From Icerya purchasi (taxonomy: Eukaryota > Arthropoda > Insecta > Hemiptera > Monophlebidae), in NCBI GenBank assembly GCA_039619475.1, contig CM077115.1, positions 146,696,274 through 146,760,273 of the forward strand: a stretch of 64,000 bases of DNA, written 5' to 3'. The position numbers and the translations under genes are program-made. Numbering within the stretch: position 1 is the first letter of the stretch; every line of letters begins with the position of its first letter. The notes under the pieces were generated by a model. The model was not told the DNA's origin. It saw only the letters and a program-made list of their open reading frames with translations, and searched no databases. Below, in pieces: positions 44,302 to 56,669 of this stretch.

Positions 44302-47300
44302 AATTAGCAATATATTACAGTAATATATAATAACATGATTTAATTTCTAGTACACTACTGCAACACACGGGTAATTTCCTAATATTATTTACATTACTTA
44401 ATTTATAGGAGACTTTTTATTTTATATTTATTTATTTAAAAAGTTTTCCCCCTTATTTTTAACTTAGGACCAAGTTTATTATTTATGGGGAAATTCATTA
44501 TTGTTAAAAACAATTAATACGCCTTCTATTTGTATGACACGAATTTTTATACTATCTGAAAATAAATAGTTTTTTTCGTTCATTTTAAACGCTCATATTG
44601 ACGGAAACAACTAAAAACTGTTTCCTCTGCAACAAAATTGTCATAGGCATCGACAAAATTCAAATTTAAATATATATATATATATATGTTCATATCTTTC
44701 TTTAAAGGATATATAATTAATGAAAATTTATTTCGTAAGTTTAAAAAAAAATTATAATACAAATTAATATACTCCAGTTAAATAATTGCGAAGTGTTACT
44801 TTTATAGATTATTCTGGAAATACTTCAAATAAGTTTTAAAATGCTAACATCTACAGTATCCGAAATGGTGGTGAATTAAAAAAAATAATGCTTCGACGGT
44901 AAGCACTTCGTAAAAAAAATAAAAAATAAAAAGAAACAGAAAATATTCCGATCTTACTACAGAAATCTACTGGACAGATTAAATGAACAGTAAAAAATAT
45001 TACAAAAATTTAGAAATGCATTGTTTTAAGAATTCTACACCTAATGAAACATTCAAAATGAAGGTCAATCTTATAATAGAGAAAAAGGTAAAATGAAGAA
45101 AAAGTAATGGAAGAGTTGGCACTATGTAGCAACTAATTCGGTTTTTATGAGCTTATATTATGTGGCCGCCAAAACCAAAAACGATTATGGAAACAAGTCC
45201 TTAGAAAAACAAAAAAAAAAAAAACAATAAAATAATGATGCACTTAACGCTTCAACTAGAAATCACACATAAACGATCTCCATATGTGTTAACATCATGA
45301 ATTATGAGCAGCAGGCAGAAACTACTTCAAGTAAACAGTAGTTAAAAAGAGCGATAAAATACAAACTTTAACACCCTTACGTTACAAGCGCACGTCAAAA
45401 CAATTCAGAGAAGACACGAGAAACCGAATTATAAACATCACGCTTATATAACAACATGCACTAAATTTTTTGGCACTTTAATTCATTTACTCCGAAATAT
45501 AACCATGTTATATAAAAAAAAAAAAATTAACAAACAAATAAAATTCAAAAAATTAATATATTTTGTATAAAATGCAAAAAATTGGGTAAAAATTTAATAT
45601 TGCATAGCTAATCGTTTTTAATAACGCCTATGTACAATTACTGTGTTTTTGATTCATTTTTTGTATGTATTCTTTTTTTACTTCAATAAAAAGACGCATA
45701 TAGATTATATTTTAATCAGTTCGTTGTAGCTATCGCACCGCCATCATTTTTTTTTTTTTTACTTCATCCTGCAAACAACTCAAATACGTGTTATTATCGT
45801 CAAAAAGAATCAGCATGTTATACTGTATTTACCGAAATTACAAGCAGTTTTAAAAAAATCGTGACTAATTAATAGCAAAAATTGCATACATTATCAATAA
45901 TTATGCCAACACATAAATTAAAACTTGATGTAAAATCAAAAAAATATAATAATAAAACATAAGACAATATCTTCACCGAACGTGGCAAACTTGTATTCAT
46001 TCTGTGCAGCCGAACTCAATTTCAATAAACTGAAACCTTTACAAATGCACGAAGTAAACACCTTTCACAAAAAGTTGCTTGTTGCGAGCAAATAAGGCAA
46101 AACACGCGGTAAGATAAGAATTAAACAAATCCCAACAAAATTGAAATTACAAAATTTCTTATCTTTTGTATCATCAACACTGGATCTTTTAAAAAAGCAA
46201 CCAACTTGGTTAATAAACAATTACAACCGATAATACGTATAAAGGTTTAATTTTACCGTTTTACCGTTCGGTAAAAAATTTAAAAAATTAATTTATCTTA
46301 CATGAAAATGCTACCTTTACGCGCGACTATATTACTCCATCGCGAAAATCTGTTTTTTACGCCTTAATAAGTTTTGCAAGTTTTCTCTGCCCTCAATACG
46401 CATCTACGAGATAATTTTGATATAAAATTGCAATACGTTTAAGCAATAAAGGGTAAAAATTTATAATTATATTATTTCATCAATTATACAACATAGCTAA
46501 ACTCATTCGCTGATCTTCAGTGCAACTTTTACATGAACGTTTTCTTTTATTTAAGATATAATTCTCATAGAAATACCATAATTTATGTGTATTACTTATT
46601 CTACTTAGAATGCTTTAATACAATAATACGGTGTAACAGTATTTTTCATTACTCATTTAATTTCCATCGAACATGTATGCAGTTTTATATAGTATAACAT
46701 TTGTTTTGCATTGCTTAATTGTATAAATATAAGTTAAGTTATTCGCGTAAACTGTAGAACAAAATTGTTCAAAAAAAATATATCAACTACCAGTTACCCT
46801 AAAAATTTAATAAAAATGAACTAAAAAGTAAAAAATAATTGTCTAACAAAAGATAATATATTTTACAGTATAATATACCTTAATATTATGATAATTATTA
46901 TACATTAATACCCTAATCAGAGTCTCGGTACACCAAATTCAAATGGCAACAATAATTAGAAACCATATTGCATGCGTACAGTGACACAATCATTCATTTT
47001 CTAGAAGCCAAGTACTGAAATTATCGGAAATATTTAATGTGGCTTTTAGTTATTATTGCAATTTGAATTTAGTGTACCGAAATTAATAAGTATTAATATT
47101 ATTTACGAATAATCATAATATCCTCTTAAGGGGTACATTTTACTGTAAAACATAATTTTTTATCGAATAATTATTTTTTACTTTTTGGTGAATTATATTA
47201 AATTTTTAGAGTCAATCTTGCAATCGGTATTTTTCCATAAAAAAAAAAAAAAACAATTTTATTTCATAATTTTTAATGTAAATATTTTTGAATGATAATA

Positions 47301-50300
47301 CAAATAGAGCAATCAAAAATATAGTCACTTCCTGTACTCCACATTGATTCAGGAATAATATTCAATTTGGGATTTCAAATTCGTTATCTTTATTCGAAAC
47401 TACAAATTCATGAAAAATTAACGTTGATAATATTTGAAGTCATTCTGTTCATCACCGATTTAATTTTAAAATTTTACGTGTACATATTTTTCATTTACTG
47501 AAAACTTGTATTGGATAGTTTTTGTTTGGCTGTATTAAATTAAAAAAGTATTTCTCTAAGGAGGCTCTTTTTTTAATGTTATTTGATGACTACTCGGTCA
47601 ATACCCAGTGATACTTATATGGGAACACTAAAGGGCGGTAAACTTTCGAATAAATAAAGGATCATTCGAATCAATATGGTCACAAGTAGTGGTCAATAAT
47701 GTTAAAACTAATATTTCCAGCAATGATGAGCTTGTAAATTGTACTATACAAATATTTGTATATATTGTATAGTAACGTTTTCCCTGTTAGAATAAAAGCG
47801 TAGATTAGCTATTAATACACTTAAAACGAAATATTAACTAAACAGTAAAAAATAATAAAAATATTACAAACACAGCAATTAAATGTTTACTTTAGAAAGA
47901 TTCCTAAACTTCCAATAACAATATTTAACATCTTTTTTCTCAAATTAAATCAAAAAAATTGACAGAGGCTGTGCCTAACAGGACGCAATTTTCATGGGTG
48001 TAAAATATGTCAATAATAAGTTGTTATTACATTTTTACTAGGCGTAATAATAAATTCATTTTATTAATTTTCTTTTTTTATTTACATAAAAAATACATAT
48101 ATTTATTTTTTATATTTGTTCTTATAAAAAATGTTATGAGCAGTTGGACGATTACAACTTTGATGAAATATTATTGTACCTCAAAGCACTTTTTGCGATG
48201 AAAAATTAACAATTCCAATGATCGATAAGACGATGAATATTTCAAATATTAAATATGAAATATTTTGCATCATTAGAATATCACGACCGCAACTACTATT
48301 ATTAAACAACTGTTTAAACTTTACGAGTATTTCAAAATTGTTAAAAAATTTTAAAAGCATAATTGAAAACTGATAACTAATTTTTAGCATTTGCTTAAAC
48401 TTTCTCCGTATCACTTTTTTTTTTAATGAAGTATCTGTGCTTTATAGAAATTTCTTTTCATAATTAATTATATTTCTGTAAACCCTTATTATAAATATCG
48501 TTTCAATAACAAGTCTTCGCACTTCATGCATTTATTCACTTTATAATTTGATATTAAAACAACACAAATATATATAAATTATATTTCTATATAGAAACTT
48601 TTGTAATTATAATAAATTTTCATATTTTCCTTATCGATTGATGTGTTTTTTATGGCATAAATATATATAAAAGTTATAACTTTTTGAAAGGACTTCTAAA
48701 AATCATCTAATCGAAAAATCACCGACCACCCATGTCACAAATTGAGGAACGTATTCTACGTACAAAAATCATTTATCATTATTTCTGTAGAACTACATCG
48801 TTTCATTTATCATATTAGAAAAACAAAATCTAATTTCACCAACTGAAACAATATTTCAAATACTACACTGATAACAACTTACCGGTTCTGACCTAATTGT
48901 AATTCATATAAACTGAAGTAAAGTTTAGCAGTTTATTAAAATAAATTTACTTTTTCTGCTATTTAAGATGACTTCTATAAAAATCAGTTGGAAATAATTT
49001 TTATATTAACAATTCACGATTTTCAGCCTGTATTTTTGTAATTCAGTTTGTGAAACAGTAGCTGTTTACCGATCCTTTGAAACTATTACTTATTATTCAG
49101 CTTCTTTTATTTTTTTTATAAGTTTAAAGAACCCAAAATTAAAATACCACCAATTAACTATTATATACGTTAAAAAAGATTACCAAATGTAATTTCTAAT
49201 TAGGAATATAATGACAAGCAAATAAACCGGAATTAATAATACCTTCAACAGGATCCTTATTCAGTCACAAAAAAATTGTTTGAAAACTTTTTTCAATAAA
49301 AATCAATTTCTTCCTTACCATTTGTATTATTTTATATGTATATGACAAACATACCAAAAATTATTTTTTGATAACCAAAATACTAGCAATAAATATAATT
49401 ATTTCAGACATACATTCTTTAAAAGATTATTCAATTTTTAAATCATTTTACCCGTAACGAATATTGTAAAAAATAGATAAGTAAATAAAAGAAGCACACT
49501 TCCAATCAAATTTTGTTAATAATTAGTTCATAGTTATGTAATTTTAAAAATAAAATGTAAAACAGATAATCTGAAGATAATTTTACAGACCAGAAATATA
49601 CCTGTATTGCTAGGACGAACTATATTTGGAACAAAACGTACTGCTGTTGCAATTAGATGTATACGATATTTAAATTTTAATAAAATTTTTACATGTAACA
49701 TCCTTTTATAAATTATTACAAACGTTTTTTTTATTTGTTACTTGTTAATAATTAGCATCCGGCATAAACCATTTCCAATACTTCAAATCTATGTAATAAA
49801 ATACAAAGTACATCCGAGCCATTTTCAATTAAATTATACCCACTTTCAAACACGTTGTTGAACGATACATTTACATGGATTACTCTAAAAACATATTTAA
49901 CAATTATTTCATTAAATAGACTGTACAGTTTTAAAATACACACAAATCAATACTTACTATTAGGTGCTGCTATGCCGACATAAAGCTAGGAGAATAACTG
50001 ATTCCTTTCATAACTGTTATTTTTGATTACTATCATACTTGATATCCGAATTACCTGAAATTCACATCTCCATACATAAATTTTAGTTTCGCTGTTTAAT
50101 ATTTTCGGTTGTCTACTATCATAAAGACGAGCGCAACTCCCTGTGCAGGGACTGTGACTAGAGCGCCATCAAGTGATTAGTTTTGTAATGTTTAATGTTT
50201 ACATTTATTGCTATTTGCGATTAAGTTAACTGAATTCAACAACCAAATTTTGAGAAAAAGTTTCAGCATGACATAATTAATATTCTGCATTGATTCACTT

Positions 50301-50623
50301 ATCAAACTTTCTAAAACAAGATATATTTGAAAATGAATGTATTTATCAATTTTTTGAAAATTCACAAAAGGATAAATAGTATACGTATCGTTTTATGATT
50401 AAGGGATTATAGTTTTTATAAATGTGTTTATATATCACTTTTTTTTTCTCGTAGAAATTGTAATGAACGATTCAAATTATATTTTTGGGAAATTAATAAG
50501 AAGTCAGCAAAATAGCCAATAGAGTGAAATACATATGGTAATGGTGGAATATTTCTTGCAGTACTCAGAAAATGTTTAAAAAAATCGCTACAAATGAAGA
50601 TAAACGAAAATTTAGATGAAAGG
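44302..50623. other. 6.3-kb AT-rich stretch without recognised features
   Basis: Contains homopolymer runs and a TA microsatellite near 44670. ORFs do not exceed about 77 codons and have no motifs. No element ends, tRNA or exon signals that I can support. It could be intron or intergenic host DNA. Confidence 0.3.
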
Positions 50624-50631
50624 ATTATGAC

Positions 50632-51114
50632 CAGGGCTTGAAAGCCAGCCGAAAGCCAAAAGCTAAAAGCTGAAAGCCAATTATTTTTAGATGTTATAAG
50701 CTTAATCTAGAAGCCATATTTAAATTTTCATAAGCTAAAAGCCTAAAACTTAAGTTCTATTCAAAATTTAAAGAATCGAAAGACGAAAGCTTAAGCCGTA
50801 TTTTTAAAAAAAACTAAATTAAGCTTTATATTCGGCTTAAGCTTTTTTTTAAATTTCTTGATTTTGCATTTTTGACATAATTATTTACATAAAAAATTGT
50901 TTTTGAAAACTTTTTATTTTTGTGCGTTAAGAAAAAAACTGAAGTTTCAATAGTTATGCTTAATAGTTTGATGCATAGTAATTAGTAAATGATTTTAATT
51001 AACTTCTATTGAAATTCATTTCATAAGCCGAAAGCTGAAAGCTTAAGCCGTATTTTTCAAAGACATAAGCCGTATTAAGTTTAAGCCGTATTATTATTCG
51101 GCTTTCAAGCCCTG
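50632..51114. mobile_element. Non-autonomous hAT-like element, 483 bp, AAGC-rich, exact 8-bp TSD
   Basis: Inverted ends CAGGGCTTGAAAGCC and GGCTTTCAAGCCCTG are flanked by ATTATGAC (50624-50631 and 51115-51122). The interior is dominated by variants of AAAGCTAAAAGCC, AAGCTTAAGCCGTA and TTCGGCTTAAGC, so it is internally repetitive and partly palindromic. A related partial copy lies at 51319-51515. Confidence 0.88.
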
Positions 51115-51318
51115 ATTATGACGTCTAATCGGTAAATTGGATTGGACGTAATTGTAAATAAATTTTTATAAGTAAAAGAATATTTTATTTAAATCATAAT
51201 TATTAACGATTCCACGCTTTAAAAAATGTGAAAGAGACTGTTTATAAATTTGATAATAAATTTTTATTGCATGGTTTTGTTTTTACAATAACCAAAGTAA
51301 AACCAATCACTTATCAGC

Positions 51319-51515
51319 AAGGCTAGCCAAAAGCTAAAAGTTGAACGCCAATCATTTTTTAGATGCCATAAGCTTAATCCGAAAGCCATATTTTAGTTTC
51401 CATAAGCTAAAAGCCTAAAGCTTAAGCTACATTTAAAATTTAAACAGCCAAAAGACGAACGCTTAAGCTGTATTTTTAAAAAAACCGAATTAAGCTTTAT
51501 GTTTAGCTTAAGCTT
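51319..51515. mobile_element. Partial second copy of the AAGC-rich element
   Basis: Follows the left half of the 50632 element in the same orientation (CCAAAAGCTAAAAG, CATAAGCTTAATCCGAAAGC, ATAAGCTAAAAGCC, TTTAGCTTAAGC) with about 15-20 per cent differences by eye. It lacks both terminal repeats and a TSD. Confidence 0.7.
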
Positions 51516-51960
51516 TTTTTACAATTCATAATGAATAAAATAAAGATTGTAATGCCATTTCTTAGATCAGTTAAAAGTTGAAGGATGTTTTTTGACTTAA
51601 TGAAGATTTTGTTTATATATTGTCTACAAATTAATTTTCATATTAAAGTGTATATATGATTAATATTGAGTTTTAGACTCGATTTTAAATTTTGAAATTT
51701 TACAGAGAACTGACAATTTTGTGGTAACTTTTGCTACATAAAATAAATGAGTTACATTATGAATTTTTCTGAAGTTACTATTCATGGCGGCTGTATTAGC
51801 TCTTTCAGTAGATCATTTTCATTTTTCACCCAAAAAAAGTACTAGTTTTACTTCTTATTATTTATACCTTAAGTAATAATCTAAAATTGAATTTACCCGA
51901 ATAGAACTTATAGGAGATTTAAAAAAAGTTGTACCCAAATGGGAACAAAAACAGCTAATA
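51515..51960. other. AT-rich sequence, no feature seen
   Basis: Nothing recognised. It borders the 3' end of the piggyBac fragment and may include its 3' UTR. Confidence 0.3.
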
Positions 51961-52440
51961 CTACCTTTTGCTGCACAATGTTTTATTGCTAACATAAATT
52001 TTATATATACAATTATTCAGAATCTGCTGAAATGTAATATATAACATGTTATAAACTATACAGAACTTGTTGAAATCTAACATATTTTTTTTAGGAATTC
52101 CTAAATTACTGCAATGCTTGCAATATTGAAACCACTTAGTTACCGTGAAGTCAGTTGCACAGTCAATTAACTTTAATGTCCATTTTCTAGTTTTTATTTT
52201 AATGTTGTATAATGATATCAGGAAATTAAATTTATTGACTCCACCCATGCAAGTATTATATTCATTTACAATACTTGGAATGGGGATATTTATATGAGAC
52301 TTAGAATGAGGATCCCATCGTTTTACAGTATTTTTATTAATGCTGCCAAAATAGGTAGAAGCAAGATCAACAAGCTTATTGTCCAGCCATCTTGCCATTG
52401 CTATGCCATCTTTAAATACAATTTGTTCTATATGACCACA
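51961..52440 (-). pseudogene. PiggyBac transposase C-terminal fragment (PGBD-like)
   Basis: On the minus strand the open frame reads VFKDGIAMARWLDNKLVDLA, VKRWDPHSK, PSIVNEYNTCMGGVNKFNFL, then TRKWTLKLIDCATDFTVTKW. These are the WyDNK, RwD, vp.P.iv..YN..MGGVD and kRRWyl.lf blocks of the piggyBac/PGBD DDE domain. The conserved VD of MGGVD has become VN. Everything N-terminal of about residue 20 of the frame is unrelated sequence (52440-52491), so the gene is truncated. Confidence 0.8.
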
Positions 52441-52560
52441 GTCAGGACCGTAGCCAGGAATTAATTTCGGGGCGGGGGGGATCTGGACCATGACTTCAGA
52501 CAGAAATTCATTTCAGTGGGAGAGGGCATTCCGAACAATACATAATATGTAACATTAAAT
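52440..52560. other. Possible hAT-like element end next to the piggyBac break
   Basis: CAGTCAGGACCGTAGCCAGG followed by a G-run resembles the CAGGGCCGTATCTAG and CGGGGACGGATCC ends of other elements in the window. A matching right end and TSD are not found, and family A copy A7 begins at 52561. Confidence 0.3.
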
Positions 52561-53125
52561 ACCTCGAGGCAGAGGGCATATTGCTATTTTTTTCTCTTCC
52601 GCTTCCACTGCCAATGCTTTTCTAAGTAACTCCTCTTTTTTCGAATCCAACAATTTAATTGCTTTTATCCCTCACAACTCTGTATACAGAATTGGAGTAA
52701 TTTCCAGAGTTCATCCCTCCTTTTCCGAAGAGGATATAAAAGAAGGAATTGAATCTTGTATTCCAGTACAATCTGTTAGACGAATTTTGCGTTCCTTTGA
52801 AGATGGCAAAATTCCTACCAGAAGTGTTGAAATAAAATTTTCTAAACCCGTCCTGCCTGAATTCATTTCCATTTACCGACTTCGATTCCCTGTCTCTCCC
52901 AGCATCCGCTCCCCCACTCAGTGTGCCAAATGCTTTCTCTTCGGACACATAGCGCGTCATTGTCGCAGTTCACATTCTATTTGCTCTCACTGTTCAGCTA
53001 AACATTCTTTCAATGAATGTTCCAATCTCCAAGAGCCTCCTTCTTGCCGTAATTGCAAAGGAAGTCACAGTTCCTCGAACCGTCTCTGCCCAGAATGTCA
53101 AAGGCAAAAAGCCCTCCTTACATAA
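52561..53125 (+). pseudogene. Gag (ORF1) of copy A7, 5' truncated, three zinc knuckles
   Basis: The reading frame is open from the truncation point to the TAA at 53123-53125. It begins in the conserved domain (AIFFSSASTANAFLSNSS, then NLIAFIPHNSVYRIGV). The end has three zinc knuckles: CAKCFLFGHIARHC, CSHCSAKHSFNEC and CRNCKGSHSSSNRLC. The ORF ends 55 bases before the ORF2 ATG. It lacks the N terminus and the Asn-rich linker seen in copy A2, and the Ser/Pro-rich C-terminal extension of A2 is also absent. Confidence 0.85.
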
Positions 53126-53180
53126 TCTTCCATCTCTTTTGTTTTCTTCTTCTTTTTCTTCCTTTTTTCTTATCTTATAA

Positions 53181-56100
53181 ATGACGCCTGTACTTAATAT
53201 TATTCAATTGAACTGTCGTAGCATCCGGGCGAATAAGGCAGCCTTAGAAGGCTTGCTAAATTTACATAATATAAGTATAGCGTTGTTGTCTGAAACATGG
53301 CTTCCGAAATCATCAACTTTTTCAATTAGGGGTTTTCATGTAATTAGATCAGATCGCGAAGATGGTTATGGTGGTGCAGCTATCCTTATTAGGTTCGGCA
53401 TTCCATTTTCTTCCCACAATTTAGACATCCCAGGTGGCTCTAGTCCTTCTTCCTCTCCCAACTTTGTTCATATTTATATCTCACACACATTCGCTAATAT
53501 TTCTCATCCCCTTCATCTTGTATCTGTCTACATTCCTCCCCTGTGTAACCTAAAGGATCTTTCTCTTTCCTCCCTCCTTGACTCCTTATCTCATCCATTT
53601 ATCATAGGCGGGGATTGGAACGCCTGTTCTCCCGCCTGGGGTAGTTCGTCACTAAATAGAAATGGTTCCTTCCTTCAAACTCTACTCTCAAACTACAACC
53701 TTGTGGTTCTCAACGACGGCTCTCCTACATATTTCAAAAACCAAAATTCCTACAGTTCTATAGACTTAACTTTCTCCTCTCCTAATTTAAGCCTGAAATG
53801 TGCATGGAATACCCTTGATGGAACCTTTGGTAGTGACCATGTTCCTATCATTGTGTCCGTTCATGGGACTTCCTCCTCTCATGTAAAAAAAGAATCCCGT
53901 TCTCCTAGTTGGAACGTTTCAAAGGTTAATTGGTCTGATTTTCGTTCGTTCCTGGATTCCTCTTCCTACAGATTTGATCCTAACTTAGATGTTACGCCTC
54001 AGTATGAAAACTTCGTTCAGTTAATATCATCAGCTTTAGATTTGTCTTCTCCTCCACAAAAATCTCCTTCTGGGAGCATCAGGCGATCCTACGCCTCGTC
54101 CTTATGGTGGAATGCGGAATGTTCAATTGCACACCAAGCCAGTGTATCCACGTTTCGTATTTTTCGAGCTGCTCCTTCACTGGAAAACTTCCTAGCTCAC
54201 AAAAGAGTTAATGCCAAATTCCGATTTACTCTCAAAAAGGTTAAAAAGGCGTCTTGGGCTGCTTTCTGTTCTTCCTTTTCTAGATCTACTCCTCTCTCAC
54301 AAATCTGGAGGTTGGCTAAGGCTTTCCGAAACCCTCAGTCCTTAAATCCCTTTACTTCCGGCGTTTCGGAGAACAAGCTAGCTGCTTTCTTTGATTGTGT
54401 TGCTCCGCCCTATGTTCCTAACTTTGATGAATTTGACCTTTCTATCTCTGCCGCAAGCCATTCTGAGCATTTTCTAACTTTTCCGTTCACTTTTAATGAA
54501 TTATCATCAGCGTTCCCGAAAAATCCTAACTCTTCTCCAGAGATAGATGAATTATCTTATATTGTTCTTAAGAATCTTCCTGAATATTATCTTAAAATAC
54601 TCTTAAATCTATTTAACTCTATTCTCCATCTAGGTTCCGCTCCTCCGTCATGGAAATCCTTTATCATCGTTCCCATCCCCAAGGGTATTAATTCCTCGTC
54701 CTTCCGTTGCATTTCTCTTGCAAGTTGTCTGAGGAAACTTTTCGAATCCATGTTGAACCGGCGGCTGGTTTGGTGGCTGGAAAACAATGATGTCTTGCCT
54801 AACAACATGTATGGTTTTCGTTCTGGTCGAGGTCCTACTGATTGTGTTTCTTTCTTCTTGTCCCACATCTATAAATCGTTTATCCAGAAAAATTATACCC
54901 TAGCTACCTTTGTTGATATTTATAGTGCCTTTGACAGCGTCCACCTTCCAACTCTTAAGAGCAGAATGTTATCTATTAATTTACCTTCTCACTTCACATC
55001 CTTAATCATGAGTCTTTTCCTAAGTAGAACTGTTACTCTAAGATTTCCTTCCTTTTCAGAGTCACGAAAGGTTTTTCGAGGCCTCCCGCAAGGTTCCTGT
55101 CTTAGCCCTACGCTCTTCAATATTTATTCTCTTGGTGTCGCCTCTCTTAATCTACCTTCTACTTCCTTATTTTTTGCAGATGACATTCTACTTTTTTCAG
55201 CTGCTCCTAGCATTCTAAATGCTTGCAATAACATGCAAGAATCCTTGAACATTCTGCAGAGTTCTCTTTCTCAAATCCATTTATATATCTCTCCTCCAAA
55301 ATCTTCATGCATTGTTTTCACATTTCGTTCCTATAATCCTGAGTCAATCAACATAAATATCGACAATACACCTATACCTGTTGTTTCCTCCTTCCGCTAC
55401 TTAGGAATCTTTCTGAATAGTCGTTTATCCTTTACTGAGCATATTAATTACCTCCATTCGTCTACTCTAGAACGTTTGAATATCTTAAAGTCTTTATCTT
55501 CTTCCCATTGGGGAGGTGATCCTATGATACTTCTTATGCTCTACAAATCCATTGTTCGATCCAAACTTGATTTCTGTTGTTTTCTGTATGGTACTGCTGC
55601 TCGTTCTCCCCTAGCTAAATTAGATTTAGTTCAGAATGCAGCCCTGCGCTTATGTCTAGGAGTCTTAAAATCCACGCCTATTCCTGCGATTTTAGCAGAG
55701 GCTAATGTGACTCCTTTATCCATTCGTAGATCCTATCTCGCGTATCGGTTCCTTATTAAACGTCTACATATTTACCCAAAAAATTCTACTATATTTGCTT
55801 ATGCAGATGACTTCGCCATTGTGACAAAGCACAAAAATATACATGTTGCTGAAAAATTACTGCAGGAAGATTTGGATAATGTAACCAGGTGGGCCCATGA
55901 TAGAGGTATAGTTATCAGTAAATCAAAAACACAAATAATGTACATAAGGACCCCCAGTCGACATAGAAAAATTATACCGAAAATAATATTACGCTGTCCA
56001 GGTTGGTTACACGAGAATGCTAATCATTGCGATAATTGCTCCGATTGTGTGCTACTTGAAGTTGTTAAGAGCTACAAATATCTGGGGTTAGTGATTGACA

Positions 56101-56669
56101 ACGCATTAACATGGAAAATGCACATAAATAACCTCACTCTAAAAATAAGGCAATCCATACCAGCGTTATATAGATTAAAATTTCTGATGCCCCACGATGT
56201 AGTAAGGATGTATTATAAGGCTTTAATAGCATCGAGAGTACATTATGCTGTTCAAGTATGGGGTGAGGCAAAAAAATCGGAAATGAGCAAAATCAGCAAT
56301 TTAATAAGGAGATGTCTGAAATTAATAACTCCCTCTAGAAATCTGGGAAACAAGAATATTTCTGAACCTGTATGGTGGATAGAAAATAAGGAACTACCTC
56401 CAAAAGCGATGTATTGTTATCACAAGCTGCTAAAAAGTAAGTTGCAAGACGTGCAACTGCCATTAATAGATAAGAAGCGAAATACCAGAGTACCTAAAGA
56501 ACTTTCCTTTCAATTCAGACGGGGGGTAAATCATAAAATAGATAATGTCGAAGAAAATGTATTGATGAATTTATTATTAAAGGTACCGAAGGAAATCTGG
56601 ATAGAACAGCATTTAGCAGTTTGGAAGGAAAAAATAAAAATTTGGTTAATTGCTTGGTTGCAGAGATAG
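53181..56669 (+). CDS. Chimeric ORF2: family A EN-RT fused in frame to a family B RT C-terminus
   Basis: The ATG at 53181 directly follows an in-frame TAA (53178-53180), so this start is forced. Residues 1-230 are an AP-type endonuclease with N11 (QLN), E38 (LLSETWL), Y117, D145 and N147 (GGDWNA), D195 (SSIDLT) and D219-H220 (SDHVP). Family A RT follows: LNRRLVWWLENN, FVDIYSAFDSV, GLPQGSCLSPTLFNIY and FFADDILLF (D667-D668). At residue 868 the frame crosses into family B, which starts at its own YADD box (D876-D877) and continues with SYKYLGLVIDNALTWKMH and AVQVWGEAKKSEM to the stop at 56667-56669. The frame is open for 1162 codons. The natural family A RNase H is displaced to 57.2-58.4 kb. 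A functional product is unlikely, but the EN-RT part looks undamaged. Confidence 0.85.
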   Translation: MTPVLNIIQLNCRSIRANKAALEGLLNLHNISIALLSETWLPKSSTFSIRGFHVIRSDREDGYGGAAILIRFGIPFSSHNLDIPGGSSPSSSPNFVHIYISHTFANISHPLHLVSVYIPPLCNLKDLSLSSLLDSLSHPFIIGGDWNACSPAWGSSSLNRNGSFLQTLLSNYNLVVLNDGSPTYFKNQNSYSSIDLTFSSPNLSLKCAWNTLDGTFGSDHVPIIVSVHGTSSSHVKKESRSPSWNVSKVNWSDFRSFLDSSSYRFDPNLDVTPQYENFVQLISSALDLSSPPQKSPSGSIRRSYASSLWWNAECSIAHQASVSTFRIFRAAPSLENFLAHKRVNAKFRFTLKKVKKASWAAFCSSFSRSTPLSQIWRLAKAFRNPQSLNPFTSGVSENKLAAFFDCVAPPYVPNFDEFDLSISAASHSEHFLTFPFTFNELSSAFPKNPNSSPEIDELSYIVLKNLPEYYLKILLNLFNSILHLGSAPPSWKSFIIVPIPKGINSSSFRCISLASCLRKLFESMLNRRLVWWLENNDVLPNNMYGFRSGRGPTDCVSFFLSHIYKSFIQKNYTLATFVDIYSAFDSVHLPTLKSRMLSINLPSHFTSLIMSLFLSRTVTLRFPSFSESRKVFRGLPQGSCLSPTLFNIYSLGVASLNLPSTSLFFADDILLFSAAPSILNACNNMQESLNILQSSLSQIHLYISPPKSSCIVFTFRSYNPESININIDNTPIPVVSSFRYLGIFLNSRLSFTEHINYLHSSTLERLNILKSLSSSHWGGDPMILLMLYKSIVRSKLDFCCFLYGTAARSPLAKLDLVQNAALRLCLGVLKSTPIPAILAEANVTPLSIRRSYLAYRFLIKRLHIYPKNSTIFAYADDFAIVTKHKNIHVAEKLLQEDLDNVTRWAHDRGIVISKSKTQIMYIRTPSRHRKIIPKIILRCPGWLHENANHCDNCSDCVLLEVVKSYKYLGLVIDNALTWKMHINNLTLKIRQSIPALYRLKFLMPHDVVRMYYKALIASRVHYAVQVWGEAKKSEMSKISNLIRRCLKLITPSRNLGNKNISEPVWWIENKELPPKAMYCYHKLLKSKLQDVQLPLIDKKRNTRVPKELSFQFRRGVNHKIDNVEENVLMNLLLKVPKEIWIEQHLAVWKEKIKIWLIAWLQR

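Noticed and set aside
54587..54868. Minus-strand ORFs within the family A RT
   Set aside because: They overlap the plus-strand RT coding sequence, whose motifs are unambiguous.
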